A DNA stretch of 64,000 nucleotides, from positions 248,001 through 312,000 of the forward strand of contig NC_006037.1 in the NCBI RefSeq assembly GCF_000002515.2, given 5' to 3'. The notes beneath the pieces are model-generated. The model was not told where the DNA came from. It did no database searches and saw nothing but the letters and a program-made list of their open reading frames with translations. Position 1 is the stretch's first letter. Each line of letters begins with the position of its first letter. Source of the stretch: Kluyveromyces lactis. Taxonomy: Eukaryota > Ascomycota > Saccharomycetes > Saccharomycetales > Saccharomycetaceae. Made by a program: the position numbers and the translations under genes. Of the stretch, positions 1 through 8,319 are shown one piece after another.

Positions 1-1628
1 TGTCTCCATGCGGTAGATTCATGGCTAAATCGTACGAGAGTAAAGTTGTACTGTTAATCGGTGAAACCTGGGAAATCACATTGGTGGAATTACCGTTAAA
101 GAACGTTTATGACCTAAAATTTTCTCCAAGTGGGAACTTTTTGTCTACTTGGGAAAGACCTTTAGTAGACGACACAGAACACCTAAATTGTAAGATTTGG
201 AACTTGAATGAGTCACCATTGTCTACAGAACCAAAATACAGTTATAAAGCATCGACCCAAAGTTCTTGGACTTTACAATTCTCTAAGTTGGATGACTATG
301 CCATCAAGTCATTTGGTAAGGAACTTCGCATCATCAAGTTAAGTGGTGAAGACACATTCAAGTTTGACAAGCCATTTGCCACTTTGACTCCAGACCAACC
401 ATTCACCACCTATCAAATATCTCCGGCTGAACATCCAACTATTTGCACGTTCACAAAGGAAAAGTCAGGAAAACCTGCACAATTAACCATTTGGCCCATT
501 ACCACTGGTAAGATTACCAAACAAATTGTCACCAAACAATTTTTCAAAGCAGATTCATGCCATTTAAAATGGAGTGATTTAGGTAATGCCATATTATGCC
601 TAACCACCACTGATTTCGATCATTCTAATAAGTCCTACTACGGTGAAAATAACCTGTACTTATTGTCATTCCAAGGTGTCAATGGTGCATTGGGTGGCGA
701 ATCAGTCCGTGTATCCCTTGGTAAAGAAGGACCAATTCATGATTTCAACTGGTCTCCAACTTCGAGACAATTTGGTGTCATTTACGGATTCATGCCAGCC
801 ACTATCACATTCTTTGATCTTAAGGGCAACGCCATCCATTCTTTAAACGAACAAAGGAAAAACACATTAGAATTTTCGCCAAATGGTAAATACATCCTTG
901 TTGGTGGTTTCGGTAACTTGCAAGGCTCTGTGGATATTTTGGATAGACATGATAAATTTAGATGCATCAGTAAATTTAGCGCTACAAACACTTCTGTCTG
1001 CAAATGGTCTCCAGGCGGCGAGTTCATCTTAACAGCAACCACTTCTCCAAGATTGAGAGTGGACAATGGATTGAAAATCTGGCATTATTCTGGTACCTTG
1101 GTGTTCGTTAAAGAATACAAAGAGCTTTTGAAAGTGGATTGGAGAACGAATTGTCCTTTCAGAATAATCAAGGATGGGTATGTTACCAACGGTAACAAAT
1201 TGAAGGACGAGGAATTGAAACAAGATCCAAAGATTAGAAAGCATCAGCTAGAAATACATCCAGTGGTCACTCAGTTCAACTTGAAGAACCCAAACAAGTC
1301 ATCAACTAATTTAGGCGCCAAGAAAACCACTGGAGCCTACAAACCCCCACATGCTAGAAAAGCAACTGTAGTACCTGGAACCACTAAAACTAGAGCACCA
1401 CAATCAACTCCAACGCCGCCCCTTCAACAATCTGCTGCAAGTCAAACTTCACCAGAAGAAAAGAAAATCAGATCTTTGTTGAAGAAATTAAGAGCCATTG
1501 AGTCACTCAAAGTAAAACAAACCGAAGGTGTCAAGTTAGAAAACACCCAGGTCACAAAAATCCAATCAGAACCTAAGATCTTAAAAGAGTTGGAATTACT
1601 TGGTTGGAAGGGAGAGTTAGATTCATGA
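1..1628 (+). CDS. eIF2A-like translation initiation factor (YGR054W family), 5' end cut by the window
   Basis: WD40/beta-propeller protein of the eIF2A family, a cytosolic factor linked to non-canonical initiation and initiator-tRNA binding. The frame is open to the left edge: the codons just before the first internal ATG (position 21) read S-P-C-G-R-F and continue into MAKSYES, matching the first propeller blade of yeast eIF2A, so that ATG is internal and the true start lies outside the window. Propeller repeats (for example FSPSG, LEFSPNGKYILVGG, CKWSPGGEFILTA) fill the first ~370 visible residues. A basic linker with the AYKPPHAR motif follows, then a C-terminal helical tail (KIRSLLKKLRAIESLK, then KELELLGWKGEL), as in the family. 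About 540 residues are visible against about 640 in S. cerevisiae. Confidence 0.9.
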   Translation, partial: SPCGRFMAKSYESKVVLLIGETWEITLVELPLKNVYDLKFSPSGNFLSTWERPLVDDTEHLNCKIWNLNESPLSTEPKYSYKASTQSSWTLQFSKLDDYAIKSFGKELRIIKLSGEDTFKFDKPFATLTPDQPFTTYQISPAEHPTICTFTKEKSGKPAQLTIWPITTGKITKQIVTKQFFKADSCHLKWSDLGNAILCLTTTDFDHSNKSYYGENNLYLLSFQGVNGALGGESVRVSLGKEGPIHDFNWSPTSRQFGVIYGFMPATITFFDLKGNAIHSLNEQRKNTLEFSPNGKYILVGGFGNLQGSVDILDRHDKFRCISKFSATNTSVCKWSPGGEFILTATTSPRLRVDNGLKIWHYSGTLVFVKEYKELLKVDWRTNCPFRIIKDGYVTNGNKLKDEELKQDPKIRKHQLEIHPVVTQFNLKNPNKSSTNLGAKKTTGAYKPPHARKATVVPGTTKTRAPQSTPTPPLQQSAASQTSPEEKKIRSLLKKLRAIESLKVKQTEGVKLENTQVTKIQSEPKILKELELLGWKGELDS

Positions 1629-1869
1629 GAGAAAATACCAGAACCCCATGAAAATATTATCTCCGGATCCATTAAAATATACACCTACATTCTCATTTAT
1701 TACAAGTTGGATGTATTGGAATATAACCTACATATCAGAGATATAACAAAGCCACGATAGTTAATAAAGCACTGTCAACCCTTTCATAATCATTTATAGT
1801 AACGCCTTTTACTTTATTAGACATGCACGCCATTCGGACAAAAAAAGTTTGAAATTCAACCAAAAAGAA

Positions 1870-1975
1870 TGGTCGCGCCCGGATTCGAACCGGGGTTAAT
1901 GGAATATTCGGGACTTGTACTTCTCTCGAAGCAACTTCTCAGAATCCACGGTGATAACCTCTACACTACGCAACC
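1870..1975 (-). tRNA. tRNA-Gln (anticodon CUG) with a 34-nt intron
   Basis: On the minus strand a full cloverleaf can be folded. The acceptor arm GGTTGCG pairs with CGCGACC, with A as discriminator. The D arm contains an A box (TAGTGTAGAGG). The anticodon stem GTGGA pairs with TCCAT, and the T arm CCCGG-TTCGAAT-CCGGG holds a perfect B box. Keeping a 7-nt anticodon loop leaves exactly 34 nt after position 37, the standard place for a nuclear tRNA intron. The loop then reads TTCTGA plus T, giving anticodon CTG, which decodes CAG (Gln). The body resembles yeast tRNA-Gln, but the discriminator base differs from the U I expect there. A run of five T on the minus strand directly downstream fits Pol III termination. 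The exact intron edges, and so the anticodon, are inferred. Confidence 0.85.
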
Positions 1976-2871
1976 GTCAACTTATTCCATCCGGTGATTT
2001 GAAAAGACCATCAGGGGCAATTGTTGCCAAAGAACATCACTGTCTTGGGAATTATTCTCCATACGTGAAAGCGTGCCCCATGCTATGTGGCTTCTCCATT
2101 CAGGCACCTATTTCGACAAATGATACTAGTAGAGGCTACTTTCAGTTACTGGAGCAGTGTTGCTAACTCGCTGTGGGATTTTCCAGGATCAAGTACCAAT
2201 CTGATGTCTGCGTAAATTATACTGCTATGGCCGTTTAGCCACATTTATGTAACAAAACTGTTAATCTATACACGACATTATCAGCAACAACAACAGCAAC
2301 GGACCAGGATGATCCTAGCCAATAGACTTTGATATTGCAGACATTTAATCTTGGAACCAAATACGCCGAAGCAATTTTGGTTTTTCTTCTCCGGAATTAA
2401 TCATCTTGAATGTCTACGTCTATTATGTGTCCCTTTTTTCTTGGTCGAAAGCATCAACAATTTGGAAACAAACAAATTTAGGCTTTAAATCACTTGGAAA
2501 CTTTTGAACAATTTGAAACTATCCGGATAGAAGTATCTAAGTAAAGGTTCCAATTTAATTCCGCTATACATCTATAAATAGGACGTTGAGCATTGATAGA
2601 CTACCGATCTTTCAAAAGTGCTGTTTGAACGTTGTTGATTATTCAGGCCACGTTTTACTACTTTAAGTGATTTCTTTGATTCAAATCAACTGATAGATTT
2701 ATTACGGGAAGATCATTTATCCTGTATACCATCGGAACTAGGTATTTCTAATAAATAAAACAGAAGTTTGGACTGATAACTGATTCAATACCGTTTGTTT
2801 TAGTCCCTACGTTGATCCTGTGTTTTCCTAATTGAAGAGACTTTATTTGAACATCATAATCAATTAGCAAT
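1976..2871. other. Intergenic region between the tRNA and OSH6/7
   Basis: About 900 bp upstream of the oxysterol-binding protein gene. I see AT-rich DNA, a short CAACAACAACAGCAAC tract near 2286 and no convincing coding frame or second tRNA. It presumably holds the OSH6/7 promoter. I searched by eye for a solo LTR next to the tRNA gene and recognised none. Confidence 0.5.
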
Positions 2872-4191
2872 ATGCCTTTTAAACTGAAGTCGAAGATCAG
2901 TGCATCTACCGGCGATATCTCTTCAACAGCCCACCCTCAGGTTGCTGATCCAAACATTGTAGAGGATACCGATGATATCGACGAAAATGATGATGCGGGT
3001 CAATCCATCCTTATGGGTATTATTACTCAATTGAAGCCAGGGTGTGATTTGTCACGGATCACTTTACCTACATTCATTTTAGAGAAGAAATCGATGTTAG
3101 AGAGAATTGCAAACCAATTGCAATTCCCAGACCTTTTACTAGAAGCTCATAAGGAAAAAGACGAATTGGAAAGGTTTATAAAAGTTGTTAAATGGTACCT
3201 TTCAGGGTGGCATATTGCCCCTAAAGCGGTCAAGAAGCCATTGAACCCTGTATTGGGAGAGTATTTCACAGCCTATTGGGATTTACCCAATAAGCAGCAA
3301 GCTTTTTATATTGCTGAGCAAACTAGTCACCATCCTCCCAAGTCATCTTACTTCTATATGATTCCCGAATCAAACATCAGAGTAGATGGTACCACAATTC
3401 CCAAATCTCGATTCCTAGGTAACTCCACAGCTGCAATGATGGAAGGGTTATCCGTATTGCAATTTTTGGACATCACTGACCCAAAGACAGGAAAGCCTGA
3501 AAAATATACACTTACTCAACCTAATATGTACGCTAGAGGGATTCTTTTTGGTAAAATGAAACTTGAATTAGGTGACCACATGCTTATTAAGGGCCCCAAA
3601 TACCAGATCGATATAGAATTCAAGACTAAGGGTTTTATTTCAGGTACCTATGATGCCATTGAAGGTATTATCAAAGATTATAATGAAAAAGAATACTATG
3701 AAATTACTGGTAAATGGAACGATTTAATCTATTATAAAGATTTAAGAGAAAAGCATTCGAAGAAGGCTGTCTTATTTGATACTAACACGGCAGTACCACT
3801 CAAGCCAAGCGTTAGACCACTAGAAGAGCAGGGTGAATTTGAGTCAAGAAGACTTTGGAAGAAAGTCACCGACGCGTTGGCGAAACGTGATCATGTTGAA
3901 GCGACAGACGAGAAATTCAAAATAGAAAACAACCAGAGAATTTTAGCCAAAAAGAGGATCGAAGATGGCGTCGAATTCCATCCAAAACTGTTCAGAACTG
4001 CTTCTCCTGGCGATGATTTAGAATTTTATGTCTACAAAAGCATTCCACCAGGTACCGATCACGAATCTCATGAGGACCAGATTAAATCAATTCTCGAGAT
4101 TGCACCAATCGTCCCCGGTCAAAAATTTACTGAAAAATTTTCTATTCCCGCTTACCAAAAGCATGATATTCAACAAAAGGAGCTTAATTAG
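2872..4191 (+). CDS. OSH6: Oxysterol-binding protein homologue, Osh6/Osh7 type
   Basis: Lipid-transfer protein of the OSBP-related family. Osh6/Osh7 exchange phosphatidylserine for PI4P between the ER and plasma membrane. The family signature EQTSHHPP lies at about residues 149-156. The flanking WYLSGWHIAPKAVKKPLNP and TAYWDLPNKQQA segments are nearly the same as in S. cerevisiae Osh6/7. The 439-residue length fits the short ORPs (437-448), with no PH or ankyrin domain. S. cerevisiae has two ohnologues (YKR003W, YHR001W); only one gene is seen here, next to ECM9 as in the YKR003W-YKR004C pair. The start is the only good Met ahead of the acidic N-terminal lead. It could equally be called OSH7. 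Confidence 0.93.
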   Translation: MPFKLKSKISASTGDISSTAHPQVADPNIVEDTDDIDENDDAGQSILMGIITQLKPGCDLSRITLPTFILEKKSMLERIANQLQFPDLLLEAHKEKDELERFIKVVKWYLSGWHIAPKAVKKPLNPVLGEYFTAYWDLPNKQQAFYIAEQTSHHPPKSSYFYMIPESNIRVDGTTIPKSRFLGNSTAAMMEGLSVLQFLDITDPKTGKPEKYTLTQPNMYARGILFGKMKLELGDHMLIKGPKYQIDIEFKTKGFISGTYDAIEGIIKDYNEKEYYEITGKWNDLIYYKDLREKHSKKAVLFDTNTAVPLKPSVRPLEEQGEFESRRLWKKVTDALAKRDHVEATDEKFKIENNQRILAKKRIEDGVEFHPKLFRTASPGDDLEFYVYKSIPPGTDHESHEDQIKSILEIAPIVPGQKFTEKFSIPAYQKHDIQQKELN

Positions 4192-4274
4192 TAGGCATGT
4201 ATAAAAGTAGTACTTCACTAAACTCTTTCAAAGGCAGAATCACATATCTACGTTAGATCTCACACGTTAAAACA

Positions 4275-5204
4275 TTATGTGGCATCCAATTGGAGCCTCT
4301 GCAACTTCTCGAGTAAGTGAGTTTTCCATGCATTACTCATAAATTTGGATTTGGAGTTTAAATCGTTTTCAATGTAGTCCGGAATAATGGGTGTTCCATT
4401 ATAGAAAGAAATCGTATCATCTTTCGTCCAATGTTTCATTAGTGACGGGATTATTTGCGTATTTCGACTTCCAAATTCTAAAACTGCTAAAAAAGGTGAC
4501 CACGTAGTTACCGGCAAGGAGTCTATAAATATAATGACTTGATCAAAATCAGTTTTACCTATCATAATGCCTAGTGCACTCCATATCGAAGGATCATTTA
4601 CATGCTTCTTTGAAAAACGCAGAAAGTTGTCCACAAAATTTTGCCTGTGGCTATCGTTTAGCTGGCTATGAAACCATCTTATGAAGTTGCAACAGTAATA
4701 ATTTGCAAAGTGTCGCTCACAAGATATAGTGACAGTATCCCACACCTTGAACTTGAGGTTGCTACCATATGCGGTGTATAGTTTTTTGTAAAGATCCCAT
4801 AACGATGACGACTTATTCAATCTTGCAGAGTTACAACTCAATAAGCGCTCAACGAAGAGAATTTCTCTGTTAATTTCATTCGCTCTCAATTTATTCAATT
4901 TTGCTAGGAACATGTTCAATGCTGTTCTATTTTCTGTAGTGGTCAACAATAATCCCGAAATTACTAAGAGCTTCTCATCATCATCTAAACTATCCAACTG
5001 ATAAAATAGTTTATGACATTCAATGAATATCTTCATCATAGTTTTCTTGAAGCATACCACCTCTGTACGTTGCTCATGTTGAACAACTATCAATTCATCT
5101 TTCACCTCTGGCGGTGTAGTCGGGTAGATCAGGAATTGCACTTCGGATGTATCATAGTCTGCCTGTAGTGCATTTATAACTTTTTGGGTCAGAGATCGTA
5201 CCAT
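4275..5204 (-). CDS. ECM9: Ecm9-like protein, prenyltransferase alpha-subunit-like
   Basis: Called from position (convergent with OSH6/7 and followed by the YKR005C-like gene, exactly as YKR003W-YKR004C-YKR005C) and from helical repeats resembling protein-prenyltransferase alpha subunits, such as LNKSSSLWDLYKKLY and CERHFANYYCCNFIRW. Family members (PTAR1/Ecm9) are thought to pair with the Rab geranylgeranyltransferase beta subunit in a type III enzyme; that is family knowledge, not shown here. The 309 residues are shorter than the roughly 377 I recall for S. cerevisiae. The S. cerevisiae gene has an intron, but I saw no GTATGT/TACTAAC pair at this 5' end. Confidence 0.75.
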   Translation of the reverse strand: MVRSLTQKVINALQADYDTSEVQFLIYPTTPPEVKDELIVVQHEQRTEVVCFKKTMMKIFIECHKLFYQLDSLDDDEKLLVISGLLLTTTENRTALNMFLAKLNKLRANEINREILFVERLLSCNSARLNKSSSLWDLYKKLYTAYGSNLKFKVWDTVTISCERHFANYYCCNFIRWFHSQLNDSHRQNFVDNFLRFSKKHVNDPSIWSALGIMIGKTDFDQVIIFIDSLPVTTWSPFLAVLEFGSRNTQIIPSLMKHWTKDDTISFYNGTPIIPDYIENDLNSKSKFMSNAWKTHLLEKLQRLQLDAT

Positions 5205-5618
5205 TGAACATGAGTGGATGTCGGGTTACAAGAAAAAACCAAATTTGGCTGAGGGTTACTGGGAACAAAGAACTACAGGCTACATTCGAGAGGTAACTTT
5301 ATCTCCTTCAATCTGTGTTCTTTCTTAGTTGATTTATTATGAAGGACTAGTAGATGAAAATTGTGTACATATTATAAAAAAATAAGGTATTATATTACAT
5401 AAACAATAATACGATCAACACATTTATTTCATCATCAAAAATTGGTTCCAATGATATGTTGTGAATGATTATCAAGACCAAAAAAAATATAAAGGAATGG
5501 CTGCGATAAGTTAGTGGATAACATTTGAATTGTGTTTTTAACAAAGAACAGATGAATTTAAAAAGATAAGGCGAGGTTTAATTCAAATGAGATCATTTTG
5601 CACATTTTATTGTTTCTT
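5205..5618. other. ECM9 upstream region and 3' flank of the YKR005C-like gene
   Basis: About 410 bp, AT-rich, with A-rich and T-rich runs near 5379 and 5480. It should contain the ECM9 promoter and the terminator of the next minus-strand gene. No further gene is visible. Confidence 0.4.
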
Positions 5619-7511
5619 TTAAGCTACTTCAATTATCCCCAACGGGTCTTCAACTAATTGTGATGCTAGATTCTCTTTTGTACTGCCTGCATGTGGGATA
5701 GAATTATTCAAAAGTTTGCGGATGTCTGAATCTATCAGATCTTCCGTGTCCATTTCGAAATCAGATACTTTGGAGATGGTCACTGAACTGTTCTCAGAAT
5801 CACCATCATCATTAGAGGCTGGCTCTTGACCTTGGTTTCCACCGGGATTTTCTGGACGCACACGTTGTTCTGACATTGTGTAAATGAAAACTATACCAGC
5901 TAATGCAGCAATGGATGAAATAATCCATGATTTAGTAACATCTGTACTAGTGGAAGAAGATGATTCAAACGTGTCACTGTTTGAAGAGTTGGAATCGTTA
6001 CTATACCTCATAGTTTTCTCATGTCCAGACACACTATTTGGAAGTGGTTCAGATGAAGGCGTTGCGATAACTGAACTCGATTTATTACCAGGGGTAGCAG
6101 TTTTAGAAGTCGTATAGCCTAAGACATAATCTGTTACTGAAACGTTTTGAATATTATTCGCATTTAAAAGATCGAATCCCAACCCTGATAGTAATGGCAT
6201 CTTAACCTTAGAAGCAGTTGTAGTAACGGTCGTCAAAGATGTTGTCGTTGCAGTTGTCGTTGCCGTTTCAGTTTCAGTTTCAGTTTCAGTTTCAGTTTCA
6301 GTCTCTGTGGTCGGAATGGTCTTCTTTTTGATCTTAGTAGTGGTGTCCCATTCTGTGTCTGTCTTCCATTTGACAATTGTAGTCGTATCTGTGGCTACTC
6401 TTTTCGTCTTTGTAACTTCTTCCAATTCCGTTTCAGTGATGGTAGCTTTATCATGCTTATATTTGGTCCTTGTACTTACTTCGAATTCAGTCTCGGTGAC
6501 AGTCAGCTTATCATGTTTGTATATGACTTTTGTTACCGGCGTCTGTTCAGTCTTCGTAGCAGTAACGGTATGTTCTTTCTTCCATTTCCATTTTGTCGTG
6601 GTTGCCCAGTCAGTTTCAGTCTCAGTTTGGGTCTCAGTATCCCAAAGAGTCTTCGTAATCACTTTGCCCTTACAATCTTTTCCGGTTAAAGTTTCTGTGA
6701 TTGTAATCTTGATAGGTTTCCAACTGGTCATTATTCTTTTTTTTGGTTTGTAACTGGTAGACACAAAAGTGGTAGTACATTCTTTTTCAGAACATGGTGG
6801 CTTCCCACTTTCATCATCGTCATCATCATCGTCATCATCATCGTCTCCTCCCTTTTTGCCTTTTTTCTCTTTGAGCTTTTTGAGCTTCTTCCAAAACTTA
6901 GCGTCCTGAACCTCATCACTATGTTCATCACCATGTTCATCAATCAAAGCATCCAATCTTTCACAATCTACTTGATCACAAGGGAAATCTCTCTTTCCAA
7001 GACCTGCAAAAGTGTTACCCAATTGATACTTGGCAAAGGTCAAGAAGTTGTGGACCAATCGTTGTTTCTCTAAATCTAGCAAAGGTCTATGAATCTCTTC
7101 ATTATTATCAACGTAATATTGTAACTCATGATTCTCGGCGATCACTGGAATTGTCAATTTACTATCCTTTCCCAATTCCTCATTTAATTTTTGCAATACA
7201 GCATGGTTTGTTCCTGAACTGGAACAGTAAGCTGTGAAACATTTTGAGTTCAAATTGGAAATAATACATTCAATACAAGCACAATTGGATTCCAATTGTA
7301 AATCACCTGAAACTTGAACGCAGGCTGCACAGTTTTCGTTCCCAACACCCATGGTGGCCAAGAGACATTGCTCCAACCCAGGAGAACATTGGGAAAGGTC
7401 CAAAGCACTGATGCTAGATTCTAAGTCTTTACATTGAGAAATTTGCTGTTCAAATTGGGCAGCGCCCAATGCTGCCCAAATTGCAATACCAGAACATATA
7501 CGCTTCAACAT
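5619..7511 (-). CDS. YKR005C-like single-pass cell-surface protein with Thr/Glu repeats
   Basis: Function unknown. The N-terminus looks like a signal peptide (MLKRICSGIAIWAALGAA). It is followed by a Cys-rich segment of about 80 residues (repeated CxxC-type spacings, e.g. ENCAACV, SNCACIECI) that may form a disulphide-bonded ectodomain. Next come a Lys-rich stretch, an Asp run of about 10, and imperfect repeats around YKHDK-TVTETEFE in a Thr/Lys/Glu-rich region ending in a TE dipeptide run. A hydrophobic segment (SWIISSIAALAGIVFIYTM, about residues 533-551) would be the membrane anchor, leaving an acidic cytoplasmic tail of about 80 residues. Synteny makes it the positional counterpart of YKR005C, itself uncharacterised. 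Low-complexity regions explain the open antisense frames. Confidence 0.8.
   Translation of the reverse strand: MLKRICSGIAIWAALGAAQFEQQISQCKDLESSISALDLSQCSPGLEQCLLATMGVGNENCAACVQVSGDLQLESNCACIECIISNLNSKCFTAYCSSSGTNHAVLQKLNEELGKDSKLTIPVIAENHELQYYVDNNEEIHRPLLDLEKQRLVHNFLTFAKYQLGNTFAGLGKRDFPCDQVDCERLDALIDEHGDEHSDEVQDAKFWKKLKKLKEKKGKKGGDDDDDDDDDDDESGKPPCSEKECTTTFVSTSYKPKKRIMTSWKPIKITITETLTGKDCKGKVITKTLWDTETQTETETDWATTTKWKWKKEHTVTATKTEQTPVTKVIYKHDKLTVTETEFEVSTRTKYKHDKATITETELEEVTKTKRVATDTTTIVKWKTDTEWDTTTKIKKKTIPTTETETETETETETETATTTATTTSLTTVTTTASKVKMPLLSGLGFDLLNANNIQNVSVTDYVLGYTTSKTATPGNKSSSVIATPSSEPLPNSVSGHEKTMRYSNDSNSSNSDTFESSSSTSTDVTKSWIISSIAALAGIVFIYTMSEQRVRPENPGGNQGQEPASNDDGDSENSSVTISKVSDFEMDTEDLIDSDIRKLLNNSIPHAGSTKENLASQLVEDPLGIIEVA
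6264..6302. repeat. TTTCAG hexanucleotide tandem repeat
   Basis: About six copies of GTTTCA/TTTCAG in the plus strand, encoding the TE-repeat of the minus-strand surface protein. Such in-frame coding minisatellites often vary in copy number between strains; that variability is an inference. Confidence 0.8.
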
Positions 7512-8319
7512 CTTTCTATTTCCTGCCGGTAGTTGATTTTGAAGCCCGCTATGTTTGTTGATTTCAGCTTACAGAAACAAAAAAGGAACTATAAGAGGTT
7601 CTGTCCTCTTTAACTTTCTTTGTGTCATTGGCTGTTTTTATACATTTCAGAAAGCTGAAGGAAAACTGAAATCGGCGGCTAATTGTTAATGGAAGAAAAA
7701 TACAAACATAAAAAGTGACACAAAAACAGGAAAAAGAAAGAATAGAAATCACACAAGAATATACAATTCCACGCAGCCCGGATCAAGGGGCTCGAATAGA
7801 ATGTGATGAAGGCGTTTGTGCTTCAATATCATGTTATGAAGGACTATTTCTCATTAAATCTCGAGATAGCCATCCTTTCCACAATGACACAAAAAAAATA
7901 ACTATTATGGGTGTTTTGTTGTAACTGGGGTAATGATTCAGAGTGAAAACTAGTTTATCGTGCTTTCAAAAAACGTTTACACCTGTTTTACGGGCAAAGT
8001 AGAGATCTTTTCGGTTACAGGAGGTATATAACCGTGATAACTGCAAGTTGTTACATCTTGAAAGTAGAGATCACGTGATAGAAATTTCCTTATTGGGCAA
8101 AAGGTAAACATCTTTCGAGTATGCACAAACCTCTGATTGAGCTTGGAATTGATCTAGTTAAAGTACCCGAAAAGAAAAAAAGAAAACCCCATCATCATTA
8201 GGTAATAAGCATGTATACTGCAACATCAACAATAACTTACTGGGTTATTCCCTTTCATTTACGAGTTTTTATTAGTAAACAATTTAACTTCGTGATAAGA
8301 AAGCCCAGAGTATTCAATA
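7512..8319. promoter_or_regulatory. Divergent promoter of the YKR005C-like and CBS-PB1 genes
   Basis: About 810 bp between divergent start codons. It contains a perfect palindrome ATCACGTGAT at 8070-8079, a Cbf1/Pho4-type E-box (CACGTG core). No coding frame here looks real. Confidence 0.5.

Noticed and set aside
6307-6753. 148-codon plus-strand frame inside the YKR005C-like gene
   Set aside because: Mirror of the Thr/Glu repeat region; Val/Ser/Phe low complexity.
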